Both the position numbers and the translations under genes were made by a program. From contig JARGXX010000092.1 of assembly GCA_030374765.1 (NCBI GenBank), positions 1,178,001 to 1,242,000 of the forward strand: a stretch of DNA of 64,000 nucleotides, written 5' to 3'. Below are positions 1 to 10,299 of this stretch, in pieces (position 1 is the first letter of the stretch; every line of letters starts with the position of its first letter). A model generated the notes under the pieces. That model was not told the DNA's origin and ran no database searches. It was given only the letters and a program-made list of their open reading frames with translations. This stretch comes from Agarophyton chilense. Taxonomy: Eukaryota; Rhodophyta; Florideophyceae; Gracilariales; Gracilariaceae.

Positions 1-716
1 GATACAAGTTCTATGGCAAAATCGCGATCGCTGACGGCGTCAAGAGAGTTTTCACACAAGCCGTCAAAGCCAAGTTGTTCAGCAACCCACTTTCGATCCA
101 GCGGCAATGTGGACCCAGCTAAAGCACTCGAACCCAACGGCAGGTTGTTCATCCGTTTCCGCCAGTCATCAAGTCTCGATACATCTCGCTGAAACATTTC
201 AGTGTACGCCAAAAGATAGTGCGCAAGCACAATGGGCTGTGCGTGCTGCAAATGAGTAAACCCAGGCAGAATAGTATGCGTATGTTGACTCGCCAATCGT
301 ACCAAAGCGCGTTGTACATCGACGACGCACGCACGCAGCACATCCACTTCATCTCGTAAGTACAAGCGAATATCAGTGGCTACCTGATCGTTGCGTGAGC
401 GTCCGGCATGCAGTCGAGCCCCAGACGCACCGATAAGCTCTGTGAGACGGCTTTCAATGTTCATGTGCACGTCTTCCAATGCCTCAGACCACTTGAAGTT
501 GCCTGCTTCAATCTCAGCTTGGATTTGAGTCAAGCCTTCGGTTATGCTAGTGGCGTCGGATTCGGGGATGATTCCTTGTCGGGCGAGCATTTGGGCGTGG
601 GTTTTAGAGCCTAGAATGTCGTGTTTGTAGAGACGGCGATCGTAGGAGATGGATTCGCCCATCTTGGCGACGAGTGCGTTTGGCGCGGCATCGAAACGAC
701 CGCCCCACATAGACAT
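1..716 (-). CDS. ASL: argininosuccinate lyase, N-terminal half (cut by window edge)
   Basis: Last enzyme of arginine synthesis: splits argininosuccinate into arginine and fumarate; homotetramer of the fumarase/aspartase fold. The minus-strand frame is open from the ATG at 716 to the window edge, about 238 residues of a usual ~460. It starts MSMWGGRF, the family's standard opening. The signature GRSRNDQVATD and the helix motif GFTHLQHAQP are both present. The catalytic flexible-loop signature GSSxMPxKxN would lie beyond coordinate 1, so completeness of the active site cannot be judged. No intron is seen in this half. No clear plastid transit peptide precedes MWGGRF, so either the protein is cytosolic or an upstream exon is missed. 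Identification is firm. Confidence 0.93.
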   Translation of the reverse strand, partial: MSMWGGRFDAAPNALVAKMGESISYDRRLYKHDILGSKTHAQMLARQGIIPESDATSITEGLTQIQAEIEAGNFKWSEALEDVHMNIESRLTELIGASGARLHAGRSRNDQVATDIRLYLRDEVDVLRACVVDVQRALVRLASQHTHTILPGFTHLQHAQPIVLAHYLLAYTEMFQRDVSRLDDWRKRMNNLPLGSSALAGSTLPLDRKWVAEQLGFDGLCENSLDAVSDRDFAIELV

Positions 717-988
717 GTTGAATGAGTGCAGAGAAAAGGCGGAAGTTTAACCGGGTAGATCGAGAGGTCAATATTGTAGAACGACTAAAGACGAGGGATG
801 ACCCGGTGGATGCGGGGAAAAGTGTGAGCGCCCGCGCACGTCGGCGGTAACTTTGCGGACAGGAGTCGGCGCAGTGAGGCGAATGATCTCGTTGAATTCC
901 GCGGGCGATGGAGTTTGATGAAACAACCTGTCTGGCGCATTAACGTTATATGATTGCCCAATTATTGAGCGCCATGTGGAGCAACTGT

Positions 989-1348
989 CTATCGGTGCCC
1001 AATTATCCTTGAGATTATTTTGGGCATCTGTTGTTGATCTATCTCTCGGACGGATCCCAGAAGGATTAAAACAATGTCTTGGCCTCCGTCATCGCGTTTC
1101 CCGAAGTGCTGCGCAGCTTCTGACAATTGAGAAATAGTATTTCCAACGAGCAGAGCAATATTTGCATTGGTTGATATTATTGAAGTCTTTGGGTAACTTC
1201 GTGACGATTCGACCAATAATTCTACTTTAATCGGTTCAAGCTTTGTTTGAAAAGGCTTTCTTGCCTTGCTGGTACCGAAATGGTTTCGAGCATATTCGAT
1301 GGCCTCATCAAGCAGCTTAGCGCAAGAATTTCCAGGTGCGCACCGCAA
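989..1348 (-). CDS. possible exon of an unrecognised protein
   Basis: An open frame of about 119 residues between the divergent ASL and UTP14 genes. It has no ATG at its upstream end. A CTACAG acceptor-like sequence on the minus strand sits just before the frame (around 1350), so it may be the last exon of a spliced gene. Composition is protein-like (mixed charged helices, for example LLDEAIEYARNHFG, and a short hydrophobic strand DIVLILLG). I recognise no domain. It could equally be a chance frame. Confidence 0.25.
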   Translation of the reverse strand: MRCAPGNSCAKLLDEAIEYARNHFGTSKARKPFQTKLEPIKVELLVESSRSYPKTSIISTNANIALLVGNTISQLSEAAQHFGKRDDGGQDIVLILLGSVREIDQQQMPKIISRIIGHR

Positions 1349-2085
1349 TCTGTAGCCAGATAGCCATGGGAAGGTAGGAGGAAAATGTAGAAGAAAGAGG
1401 CGCGAAAGAAGAGCGCTACTTCGAGCGCTGCCAGACGTCCGGCGAGTTGGTTCTCGGCAAGACGGCGGCTTTGGGTTGAAGCAGCGCTTGGCCCTCTGAA
1501 CCTACAAGTAGATTCTTTTCCTGGTTTCTCGAAGTCCGAGCTTTCTGTAGATGAAACCGCAGCAATTAGAACTCAGTCATCACACCGCACTGTTTCTGAG
1601 TACATTGCAAAGGCACAGGAAGTACACGCTACGGCGCTTTGTACTTGTCACGCTCTGTTATGGAAAAAAAAAAGAGGCCCAGCACCAGTAGATACCGTCG
1701 TAGATAGTCGTTGACTCACACAGCCGAAGATACCGTCCCGACTGGCTATCGTTCGCGATGTTCTGCTGCCAGTTGTAACTTTGCGAGTACTGTACGAAGG
1801 GATAAGCTACTTTAGCTAAGACACGAGCTGGGGTGTGTGAGTTGCAAATAATTAGAGCCCTTTTTTAAAATCTGCACCGCCGACATCCTCTCGAGTGGTC
1901 CGCCCAAAACGAGGACGCCGGTCGCATCCGCCCTAATCCGTTCCGATTTCTGCTCAGTTGGTAAACCGCGTTACGATTCCGTTCGGTTGTTTCAAGCCCC
2001 GAACGTCAGTTTTCTGGCACTAGTCTCCTTAATCCCACGCTTGGGTGGGTCTGTTCAAGTGCCGTCTGCCGTAGAGCATTGCACC
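1349..2085. other. intergenic region upstream of UTP14
   Basis: About 740 bases with no convincing reading frame. It should hold the UTP14 promoter and 5' leader. I see no repeat or RNA gene in it. Confidence 0.4.
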
Positions 2086-4962
2086 ATGATGAGCGATTCC
2101 GAACGCGATGGCCCAGCGCCCCGTGCCTCACGCGTTTCGAAGGGCTCCACTGATGAAGAAATCGATTCGGACATCGCTTCCTTGTCCTCGATGGATCTGC
2201 CGCGTAAAAACGATGCTTCATCCACTGCGGAACATCTTTCTGCAGACGACGAACTGGATCCTGACGAGGGCGAGGGAATTCTGCTGTCTGACATTCTTTC
2301 CGCGGCTCCGAATGCCGAAAAAAAGTCAGTTTCCGAAATGGTGAAGAAGCTCATTGCTCCAGCATACGAGGACGATGACTCTGACGAACTGCCAGAAGAA
2401 ATTCTCGATGCTGACGATGAAGATTCGGAGGCCGATGAGCAGAAGCTCGCAGACGTTGCGTTCGCCGCAACAAACCGTCGCGACTTGGACAAGCGTCGCT
2501 TGCGAGAAGCGCGTATTGTCGCCCCCGTCGTGGGAAAAGAGGCACTCCATTCTGCGCCCGGCACAGAAGCCGTTTCTCAGAAGGAAATGATGCAGCGCAT
2601 GCTCAGTACACTGGGCAAAGCGAGCGACGGAGACAAGGGTTTGGCCATTGCCCAACTTGAGAAGAAAGTTGCTCGATTGCACAGCGACGGCAAGAAAGAG
2701 CTTTCTGTGCCGTTGCCAGCGCCCGTTCAGGGACGTATTGCGAGGGCAGCGGCGTACGGGAAAGTGAAGGAAACGGTGACGGAAAAATGGGAGCATGTTG
2801 TTCGGGATAATCGCAAGGCAGAACAGTTGGTTTTTCCTCTGAATAGTGCTGGGACAAGAGTGGGTCGAAATAGCAGTGATATCGCCGGGCACTTTCAACC
2901 TATCAACGAGTATGAGGAAGAGATTCAAAGACTACTTGTTGATGCAGGGGTCGCGAGTGAGAAACAGGTGGTCCGGGGGGAAGAAAAGGCCATTGAAAGT
3001 CTTGGCGTTTCAGAAGTTTCCAAAGAAGAAGTAATGGAAAGACGACGACAAATGGCTAAGATGCGCTCACTGATGTTTCACTATGAACGCAAGATGAAGC
3101 GCATCAAGAAGATCAAGAGCAAAAAATATCGTCGTATGATGAAGAAGGAGCGTGAAAAAGTGAGCGAAATGGTTGGAAGTGAGGACGAACAGGAGGCGCT
3201 CATGAAAGCCGAACGAAGACGTGCTGAAGAGAGAATGACGTTGAGGCACAAGAATACGTCTAAGTGGGTGAGAAGAAAACTGTCGCGAGTGGAGACAAAG
3301 CGCGAAGGAGATACAAAGGCGGCGATTGAGGAGCAGTTGCGATTGCACCAGGAGCTCATGAAGAAACAAGGCGTGGCTGTGGACAGCGATGATTCCGATG
3401 CAGAAGACAGTGGCGAGAATGAGAGCGAAACTGAAGAGGCGTTGGAGGCAAAATTGAAGGAAATTGAAACCGATCTAGTGGAGGGCAACGCGAAGACAAA
3501 GAAAGCGAAGGGGCTGATGGGCATGCACTTCATGCAGGCAGCGCAAGAACGACAGCGGAAAGAAGCGCTGGAACTGCTGAAAGAAATGAAGGAAAGCAAT
3601 GATTCTGAAGACGACGGCGAAGAGCTGGTGCGGTTTAAGGGAAAGCGCTACTTCAATTTGGAAGGACAGAGTCGCGAAGAAGCAGGCGCTTCCGAGCCGG
3701 AAGAGCGAGAAGCACTGGGGTTGGTCGAGGGCGATGATGGTGATGTTGAGAGATTGCCGGAACGGATTCAAGAAGCTTTTGTAGATAGCGCTAAACGCAA
3801 AGCTGTAATGGAGAAGAGGAGCAAAAAGGAAAAGGACGAGAAGCGAACGCTTCACGAGCAAATGAAAGAGGATGAAATGAAGGAGGTTGAAATGAAGGCA
3901 GTGCGAGTCGCAAACCGAAGTGACAAAGGCGTGGACACCGAGAGTAATCCCTGGGTGAAGGCTCGAGTGCAAAAGAAAGCGATTCAAAAAGGTAAAGCTG
4001 CGGACGAAGGGATGAAATCAGAAGTGGAGGGGGGCGATGTGCGCGATTTATTGGGAAACGCAGGTGAGGAGGAAAAGAATAAGAAGAAAGGTAAGAGCAA
4101 TTCGGACAAGGTGAAGAGGAATGCCGTGCGGGTTGTAGCTGGAACTGGTACTGAAAGTGGGCGGAGGAGTGGTGAGGAAGGAAATGGGTTGGGTGCGGGG
4201 GGTAATGGTACGAAAGCCAAGAGGCGGTCGGTAGAGCGGAAGGGGGTGTTAGGTGTAAAGGGGACAGAAGGCGATGTGGACGGCGAGAGCAACCCGTGGT
4301 TGACGGGTGGAAAGCCAAAGAAAGCGAAACGAAAGAGCAGGAAAGTAGGAGAAAAATCAGAAGTGAAGAGAGCGCGGTTAGAGAAGACGGAGGATACGGT
4401 AAGCAGGATGCGGCAAGTGGCGGCAGCATTTGCTGGTGCAGGTGGTGCGGAAGAAGAAGACTTTGAGAAAGCGAAGATGGAGGACGTGGAGCGTGGGGCG
4501 CCAGGGGCGAAGGAGGTGGAGGCAGAAGTGCTGCCGGGATGGGGCAAGTGGGACGGGGCCGGGGTGAAGGAGAGCAAGAGCGAAAGCACGTTTGCCAGAG
4601 CAGCGAGACAGCGGCTGGCGGAGGCGAGGCGGTCGGCGATCGGGGGGCGCAAGGATGGGAGACTGAAACACGTGATTCTGGAGGAGAAACGGGTGAAGCA
4701 GGCGGCGCAGCTGACGATGGCACACGTACCGTTCCCGTTCGCGAAGCGCGAAGAGTGGGAGATGGAGGTTCGCACGCCGTTGTGCCGCGAGTTGATGACA
4801 GCGACGAGCTTTTCTCGGGTGGTGCGGCCGAGAGTTTCCAAACGGATCGGGGCGGTGATCGAGCCGATCGGCGAGACGATTGGCGGGAAGAGGGCGGTTG
4901 TACAGCTGAGAAAGGACAGGGCTGAGAGGAGGGCGCGCGCAAGGAAGGGCCTGATGCGGTGA
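2086..4962 (+). CDS. UTP14: U3 snoRNP / SSU processome protein UTP14
   Basis: Nucleolar SSU-processome component needed for 18S pre-rRNA cleavage; in yeast Utp14 activates the helicase Dhr1 (family knowledge). I start at the tandem ATGATG at 2086, giving 958 residues; upstream in-frame sequence lacks ATG. The N-terminal ~150 residues are strongly acidic, the middle is Lys/Glu-rich coiled coil. Two family motifs, ESNPWV and ESNPWL, lie in the C-terminal half. The conserved end block is clear: VPFPFAKREEWE, then VVRPRVSKRIGAVIEPI, matching the PFPF...KPRV...GAVIDPI signature of Utp14. Length fits the family (about 770-900 or slightly more). Single exon. Third-position GC rises towards the 3' end, which creates long antisense shadow frames. 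Confidence 0.93.
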   Translation: MMSDSERDGPAPRASRVSKGSTDEEIDSDIASLSSMDLPRKNDASSTAEHLSADDELDPDEGEGILLSDILSAAPNAEKKSVSEMVKKLIAPAYEDDDSDELPEEILDADDEDSEADEQKLADVAFAATNRRDLDKRRLREARIVAPVVGKEALHSAPGTEAVSQKEMMQRMLSTLGKASDGDKGLAIAQLEKKVARLHSDGKKELSVPLPAPVQGRIARAAAYGKVKETVTEKWEHVVRDNRKAEQLVFPLNSAGTRVGRNSSDIAGHFQPINEYEEEIQRLLVDAGVASEKQVVRGEEKAIESLGVSEVSKEEVMERRRQMAKMRSLMFHYERKMKRIKKIKSKKYRRMMKKEREKVSEMVGSEDEQEALMKAERRRAEERMTLRHKNTSKWVRRKLSRVETKREGDTKAAIEEQLRLHQELMKKQGVAVDSDDSDAEDSGENESETEEALEAKLKEIETDLVEGNAKTKKAKGLMGMHFMQAAQERQRKEALELLKEMKESNDSEDDGEELVRFKGKRYFNLEGQSREEAGASEPEEREALGLVEGDDGDVERLPERIQEAFVDSAKRKAVMEKRSKKEKDEKRTLHEQMKEDEMKEVEMKAVRVANRSDKGVDTESNPWVKARVQKKAIQKGKAADEGMKSEVEGGDVRDLLGNAGEEEKNKKKGKSNSDKVKRNAVRVVAGTGTESGRRSGEEGNGLGAGGNGTKAKRRSVERKGVLGVKGTEGDVDGESNPWLTGGKPKKAKRKSRKVGEKSEVKRARLEKTEDTVSRMRQVAAAFAGAGGAEEEDFEKAKMEDVERGAPGAKEVEAEVLPGWGKWDGAGVKESKSESTFARAARQRLAEARRSAIGGRKDGRLKHVILEEKRVKQAAQLTMAHVPFPFAKREEWEMEVRTPLCRELMTATSFSRVVRPRVSKRIGAVIEPIGETIGGKRAVVQLRKDRAERRARARKGLMR

Positions 4963-5107
4963 GGAAGCGCCGTGCGGCGGCGGCGCCGCCAGCGCAACGG
5001 GAAAGCATTCTTTGTGTGGGCCGTTACGAGCAACGCGCGTCGCTTGCATACTTGGCGACGCGAGGGCGCGACGGAGAGACGCGCGGGAGGCGCGACCGAC
5101 GACGCAC

Positions 5108-5299
5108 ATGACGAGCGCGGCGGCGGGCAAGCTGCTGGCGCCGCGCAAGATGCGGCCGGCGCGGCCGGCGCGGCCGGCGCGCTCGCGCTACGGGCGCGCG
5201 CTGCGCGGAGTGCGGCGCTGGTGGCGCGCCGGCGCCTGCGATGCGCGCTGCTGCTGTGGCCGCGTGGTCAAGCCGCGCCGCGCGCGCGGCACGAAGGCG

Positions 5300-5334
<35 letters not shown>

Positions 5335-5599
5335 TGACTACGGCGATGGTGACGAAAATGACGATGGCGGCAGCTGCACGACCGAGTCGCGCCGCCCCCG
5401 GCACCGGCACCGGCGCCGGCGCCGCGCGTCACGCCGCGGGCGGCCTCCGCTCGTTGCCGCGACGAGCGCCATGCATGCGTGCCCCCCGGCGGAGCGGCGC
5501 TGTGGCGCTCCCGCGAGCGAGCGCAGCGCGTGCAGCAGCAACGGCGGCGCGTGCCGCGCGCGCGCACCGCCGCCCGTGGCGCGCACGCTCAGCTGGTGA
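5108..5599 (+). CDS. low-complexity Arg/Asp-rich reading frame, doubtful gene
   Basis: A 163-residue frame starting at ATG 5108, in very GC-rich DNA between UTP14 and the methyltransferase. It contains PARPARPAR repeats, a run of about 13 Asp encoded by a GAC repeat, and an Arg/His-rich tail. No fold or family is visible, and high GC alone keeps several frames open here. It may instead be the promoter and 5' leader of the downstream gene. Confidence 0.22.
5300..5334 (+). repeat. (GAC)n trinucleotide repeat
   Basis: About eleven GAC units followed by GATGAC. In the frame starting at 5108 they encode poly-Asp; in other frames poly-Thr or poly-Arg. Confidence 0.85.
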
Positions 5600-5734
5600 C
5601 GCGCGCGCCGTTTACACACCGCTTGCAGCAGCCAGCCGTATCTGCGCCATCTTTCTCTCTCTGCGCCCTAGTCGTGCGTTACAAGCCGCTTATGGCGTCT
5701 TCTTCCCGGCCGGTGCGCATCCCCGCCTCGTCGC

Positions 5735-6583
5735 ATGTGCCCCACCCTCGCAGATATGCTGGCCGCCGCGTGGAGCGTCGTCCACGCTCACCGTCCCGCG
5801 TGCTCGTGTCCCACTGCTGATACTTATGTTGACCATGCGCTGCGCCACGCCGCCTTCCGCGCCACCGAGACCCAGACGTCCCACCCGCTCGTGCGCGACG
5901 CCGCCGCCACACATGTGTCTGCTGCCGCTCTGCGCCGCCCCGTCGACGTCTCGCACAGAGATTATGTGCAGAGCATCATCCAGACGCGCTATCGCCGTGA
6001 CTTTCTTCACGCCCATCTTGTCCCCGAACAAAGTCGCGTCCAGCTCGTGCTGCTGGGTGACGCCTTGGATTCGGCTGCCTTGGATTCGGCTGCCTTGCGC
6101 CTCCAACGAGCGGATCAACTTGGCTCGCTCGCCGCCTTCCACGTCGATTTTGAACCGCTCGTCGAGCTCAACCTCGATCGCCTGCGCAAGGCCGGTTTGC
6201 ACCACGCCCTGGCTCCGAGCCCCGTCATGCTGGCCGAGCACCGCACCGACTGGGCCTGTGACCTTATCTCCAGCGGCTTCGACACCTGCGTCCACACCGT
6301 TTGGCTCGTCGATTTCACCTCCCCCGTCGTTGCCAACATCGGCTTTGAGGTGCTGTTGCGCGATCTTGTCGCTCTCAGTCGCCCCGGCAGCGCCCTTTTG
6401 TTCCAGGTTTGTCGCCACCACCACTCCCACCTCCTGACTAACCCTCGTCGCATGTTTCGTCGCTTGGGCTTTGCCGTCATGCATGTCGACGTTGTTGGCG
6501 ATTGTAATGCCTCCTTTGGCCGCTGGTGCTTTGATTCGCCCGGCTCCAATGCCTTTATTGCCGCCTCTAAGAATATTGTGTAG
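5735..6583 (+). CDS. LCM-type SAM-dependent methyltransferase
   Basis: A 282-residue protein resembling the leucine carboxyl methyltransferase-like family (the group containing LCMT1/PPM1 and many bacterial small-molecule O-methyltransferases). Seen: an N-terminal helix HAAFRATETQTSHPLVRD, the IIQTRYRRDFL helix that precedes motif I, the SAM-binding strand QLVLLGDALDS (about residues 103-113), an acidic strand AAFHVDFEP after it, and a late strand HTVWLVDF. The usual LLGxGxDxR glycine motif is altered: a 15-bp tandem duplication (6062-6091) repeats ALDSA, and the second Gly and the Arg are absent. SAM binding may therefore be changed. Substrate unknown; family placement is good, LCMT1 orthology is not claimed. 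The ATG at 5735 is the first in frame. Confidence 0.72.
   Translation: MCPTLADMLAAAWSVVHAHRPACSCPTADTYVDHALRHAAFRATETQTSHPLVRDAAATHVSAAALRRPVDVSHRDYVQSIIQTRYRRDFLHAHLVPEQSRVQLVLLGDALDSAALDSAALRLQRADQLGSLAAFHVDFEPLVELNLDRLRKAGLHHALAPSPVMLAEHRTDWACDLISSGFDTCVHTVWLVDFTSPVVANIGFEVLLRDLVALSRPGSALLFQVCRHHHSHLLTNPRRMFRRLGFAVMHVDVVGDCNASFGRWCFDSPGSNAFIAASKNIV
6062..6091 (+). repeat. 15-bp tandem duplication inside a coding region
   Basis: Two identical copies of gccttggattcggct in a row, followed by gccttg. The duplication is in frame and lengthens the SAM-binding motif I loop of the methyltransferase by five residues. Confidence 0.9.
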
Positions 6584-6900
6584 CTACAACGCTGGAGAGT
6601 GGTGTCGCGGGAAACGCTCCACTGCTCGCTCCTGCATCTACCCTTTTCCTCGCCTGCCTGCGTTTTGGTCCAGCTCTCACACAGAGTAAAAGCAACCACT
6701 GCTTCATCCCCGCGCACTACACCTCCGCACCCCAGCGCTTTGCTCCCCTTTACACCGCCGACACTACCAACAATAATGCATTGCAAGGAAACAAAGGCTT
6801 GCACGCTGCCTTTCATATCAGCATATCGGAACACTCCGCCGTGTACTTTTTACAACTTTCATGTGAACAACTACATCTATCTACGTGCCGCCCAAACGCC

Positions 6901-7734
6901 CTATATCGGAATCAAACGAACAGGGTCCGCAAACTCTTCGGAGCGGACAAGTGCCCAGTATCTGCGAGCCAATCTACGTTGATTTTGTTTTTTTGCCAGA
7001 GCTTCCTTGTGAATCACACTGTCGATTTCAAACGCCAGCCTCGGATTTCTGCGCAAGAACTCCGTTATGGTCTTTTGCAAGTTATGAAACTTTTTCTTCA
7101 TTGCATCCATGTGTTCACGGTAGGATTGCCTTTGTACCATAACACATTCTTGCAACACCTCGACTTTTGTGAAAAGTTCCCCCATCTGCTCTTCTTGATG
7201 ATACAGTTTCTGGGACATTTCGTGGAACGCTGAAGTTACAAACTGCATTCCCCGATCCTTCTCGTCAAGGGAAAGTTCAAGTCTTGCGTATTCCCTCTGC
7301 AATGATTCATATTTGTCGCTCTGTTGGTCAATCATCGTACGAAGCTCCTTGTTGTGCTCTACAACTGTCCTCAACTTATTGGCCTGCGTCTCGCTTCTTC
7401 TTGTGTATTGTTCTTGTAGTCGCCGAAAATTTTTATCCTTCAGATGAATAATTTCTTCTATTCTACCAAGTGCAGTATCTCTCTCTTCTTTCAATCTCAC
7501 CATGACAAGCCCTGTCGTTTCGTTTTCTTTGATGATCTCCCTGTTTTTTTCTTGGAGCCGGCTATTCTGCACCTCGGCCGCGTGAGCTTCAAGTCTTCTC
7601 TCTTTCGCTTCTTCTTCGAATGATTTTCTTTGCAGAAAACAAACTGCAGTGCCACTCAGTATCGCTGATATCGCTGGGACCACCAAACGGAAAACAAGAG
7701 AAAGCTTCATGTATAGCGAAATGCGTTGAACCAC
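6901..7734 (-). CDS. membrane-anchored coiled-coil protein
   Basis: A 277-residue protein. Residues about 10-33 form one hydrophobic segment (LSLVFRLVVPAISAILSG), likely a signal anchor. The rest, about residues 38-245, is an almost uninterrupted Glu/Lys/Arg/Gln-rich coiled coil with few prolines. The C-terminus is basic (KKQNRRLARRYW). The pattern suggests a tether or scaffold on an organelle membrane with the coiled coil outside, but I recognise no named family. Either ATG at 7734 or at 7710 could start it. It converges with the upstream methyltransferase gene (318 bp between stop codons). Confidence 0.7.
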   Translation of the reverse strand: MVQRISLYMKLSLVFRLVVPAISAILSGTAVCFLQRKSFEEEAKERRLEAHAAEVQNSRLQEKNREIIKENETTGLVMVRLKEERDTALGRIEEIIHLKDKNFRRLQEQYTRRSETQANKLRTVVEHNKELRTMIDQQSDKYESLQREYARLELSLDEKDRGMQFVTSAFHEMSQKLYHQEEQMGELFTKVEVLQECVMVQRQSYREHMDAMKKKFHNLQKTITEFLRRNPRLAFEIDSVIHKEALAKKQNQRRLARRYWALVRSEEFADPVRLIPI

Positions 7735-8451
7735 GGGCCTCTTTCTTCCAATCTAAGGTACGAAGAGATCTGGAAAGGTAGCTCAGCAAGACATTAAACT
7801 GAGATGAACGAGAAGAGGACAGCGATATATATAGTGTTTTCACATTTGCTGGAGGCAAAGATGCCCACCAAAAGTGTATGCATAGTTTTCTATTGTCGAC
7901 GAAAATATCGTTAGACAGCCTGTTTACGTAGATAAGTGGTAAATTCTGGAGTACATCCTCCAGCCTAATCTTTATGCTCATTAGTACTAGGCGAGCTGGA
8001 ACCCAAGTTGAGAAAAATGAATACAGACGGGACTACTCACGAACGGATGAAAGAAGTAGAGAATAGACTTGCAAAGAACCGCCAAAGTCTGAGACAAAAA
8101 ATCATTGGTTCAGCACAGCAATCTTAAGCAACAGGAAATGCTACTTGCAACAACCATCATCAACTGTTTTCTGATTATTTTGATACACTTCTCGGTAACA
8201 TCGTAAATACGCGCAACGCTACGGTAAGCCCGAGCGCAAGCGGAGCAAATCGGTTTTGCAAAGGAAGAAAGTTCCACAGAAACGGTTTCAAATATGGCTC
8301 TAGCTAACACATCCAAGCAAACTTGCAGTCAACGCAAATCGTCGATTCTAACCTGGGGGGCTGTCCTCGCTCTGTTTCTGCGGAACCAATACCTGTTTCG
8401 AATCCGATTTAGTTGAGCTGCGTAACAAGAGAACATTTCCAGTTGTACTGA
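7735..8451. other. intergenic, gene cluster to transposon boundary
   Basis: About 720 bases with no supported gene. It should hold the promoter of the minus-strand coiled-coil gene. It ends at the left target duplication TGA (8449-8451) of the Harbinger element. Confidence 0.4.
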
Positions 8452-9262
8452 GGGCCGTTCCAAACAAGTTTTTTTGTGAATAATATATGGAAATGTGTCT
8501 GTGATTTGGCGACCCGTGAGTGGTCATATATAAGCCCAGGCGATATCACATCATGTGTCCTGCAATCACCTCTCGGCAAGTTCTATAGCGTATATGTGGC
8601 CGTCCTCTGCGGTCTTGATCGCGCTCAACGATAATCTCAACGCGACTTTCATGAACAACTCCCACACAAACGAGAGGGCACCGCTTTCCAATGCACACCA
8701 GCTTCATCTGCGGGCCAATCTCGTAAGCTCTGATCATGCTCATACCACTCCTGCTCCGGTCTACCAAAACAACGCCTCCCTTTCATCTTCCACACACTCT
8801 AATGTGACGCATGACATAATACAACGACATCAACCTCTGTCAACTGTCATATACAGAGAGCTACAAAGTGCGAACGATCATCATGGAAATCATTACCCTG
8901 CTTTGAATAGTCCATCTCTTCTAGCGTAAAGACGACTCACACAAGCGATTCTTTCCGAAGCCCTGCAAAGAGTTCATCTTTCCGGTTCTGGATCAAAGAA
9001 TATAAGAATAAGCAGACTACAATAAGATACCGTATTCGATAAACCTTATTCATATTCGAAATCGTTTAGCTGGCAATGCTATGGAAGGAACACCGATGAT
9101 TCTGTACAAAAATCTAGACTACTTCACGGTCAGGAATCAAACAACAGGGTGCTCTAAATTGTAAAAAAACACGACACTGCGCGTTTATGTCACCCCACTT
9201 TAGATGCTCAAAAATATCATGTTGTCTTGCAAAAATATCAAAAAATGTGAACTCTTTCCGAA

Positions 9263-10066
9263 TTGGACTCGATTCTTTATGGTTCCTTATTGTGGGACGT
9301 TTTTTATCTTTTCAACGATAACGCCTTTAAACTAGATCTACCAAACGAAATTTGCCTAGACACAGAAGACCTAATCAAGGTGCTTGACCTAAAACAAGAC
9401 CTACATATCTGCAAAAGAACCACTATCAAAGAGCGCTGGGCTAAGTTGGTATCAGCGTGCATGAACGCCTGCGAGAAGATCAACAGGTCTACACAGGTTG
9501 ACCCAGATATCTTTACAAACTATGCTAGTGGTGACGATAGAATCTCATACATGCACTGCGTTTTGTTTAAGCATCTGAGCTAAGAAGCTTTTGGGCGTAC
9601 AATTTTACCAAACGAACAGCTTAAAGCCGGTGTAAATGATATTGAGGAAAGCATATCATCGATTCCACTGATTCAGACATTAGCACGAAAGCAAAGAAGG
9701 GAGGAAGGAACTTAATCAGTTGCGGCTGGCTTACACAAAATGGCGGATACAAGCATGTCTCCACATCTCATTTTCATCCAAGATTGTTCTTCGACATTGG
9801 CGACCGATGTCAATTTAATGGAACGTGAAAGGGCATTGAAGGTATTATTAACTGTGTGTACGCCAATGAAGCTAGAAAAGAATATTTTAACCATCATCGA
9901 TAGTATCAAGAACACTCACAATCCCTCCTCTATTAGATCTGTTATCAATAATTTGTTTCTATTACAGAGACGATTGGCTTTCACAAAGAAGATTGTCCAA
10001 AATGATATGCAATGCATTGATGAGACAAGAGCAGAAAATATGGGGAGCCATGGGTTCTCTATTTGA
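9263..10066 (+). pseudogene. possible accessory protein of Harbinger 1, broken
   Basis: Two plus-strand frames, 9263-9583 and 9740-10066 (the second with its own ATG), lie inside the transposon and convergent with the transposase. Harbinger elements usually encode a second, Myb/SANT-like protein needed for transposition; position fits, but I cannot see a clear Myb motif. The first frame has a basic helix (RTTIKERWAKLVSACMNAC). An earlier Ser/Asn/His-rich frame from ATG 8594 to 8929 may belong to the same gene or be chance. Confidence 0.35.
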
Positions 10067-10299
10067 AACACTGCCTGGTTTATGAACCATGTTATGTTTA
10101 CACATATGGTCTCCGACGAGCACTGGCTTTAAAATATCTTGAGTAAAGTTAACTAGCAGCTTCAAGGCTTCGAAATCTCTACGTCTGTAGTGTGGTGTCC
10201 TTTTAAGGACGAATGTGTTCTTCTAACACCTTGCTAATCCGGTGGGTCAAAATGGTGTGCAATACCTGAATCAGAGGTTGGTGGAACTTCTAGCGTTTT

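Noticed and set aside
2055..2564. Long Ser-rich minus-strand frame inside UTP14
   Set aside because: Antisense shadow of the acidic, Ser/Asp-rich UTP14 coding strand.
3791..5033. Two long minus-strand frames (405 and 349 residues) over the UTP14 3' half
   Set aside because: GC-rich third positions keep the antisense open; composition is Pro/Ser/Arg low complexity and UTP14 is secure.
5241..6437. 398-residue Arg/Thr/Ala-rich plus-strand frame
   Set aside because: Overlaps the methyltransferase in another frame and its start is the GAC repeat; no protein-like blocks.
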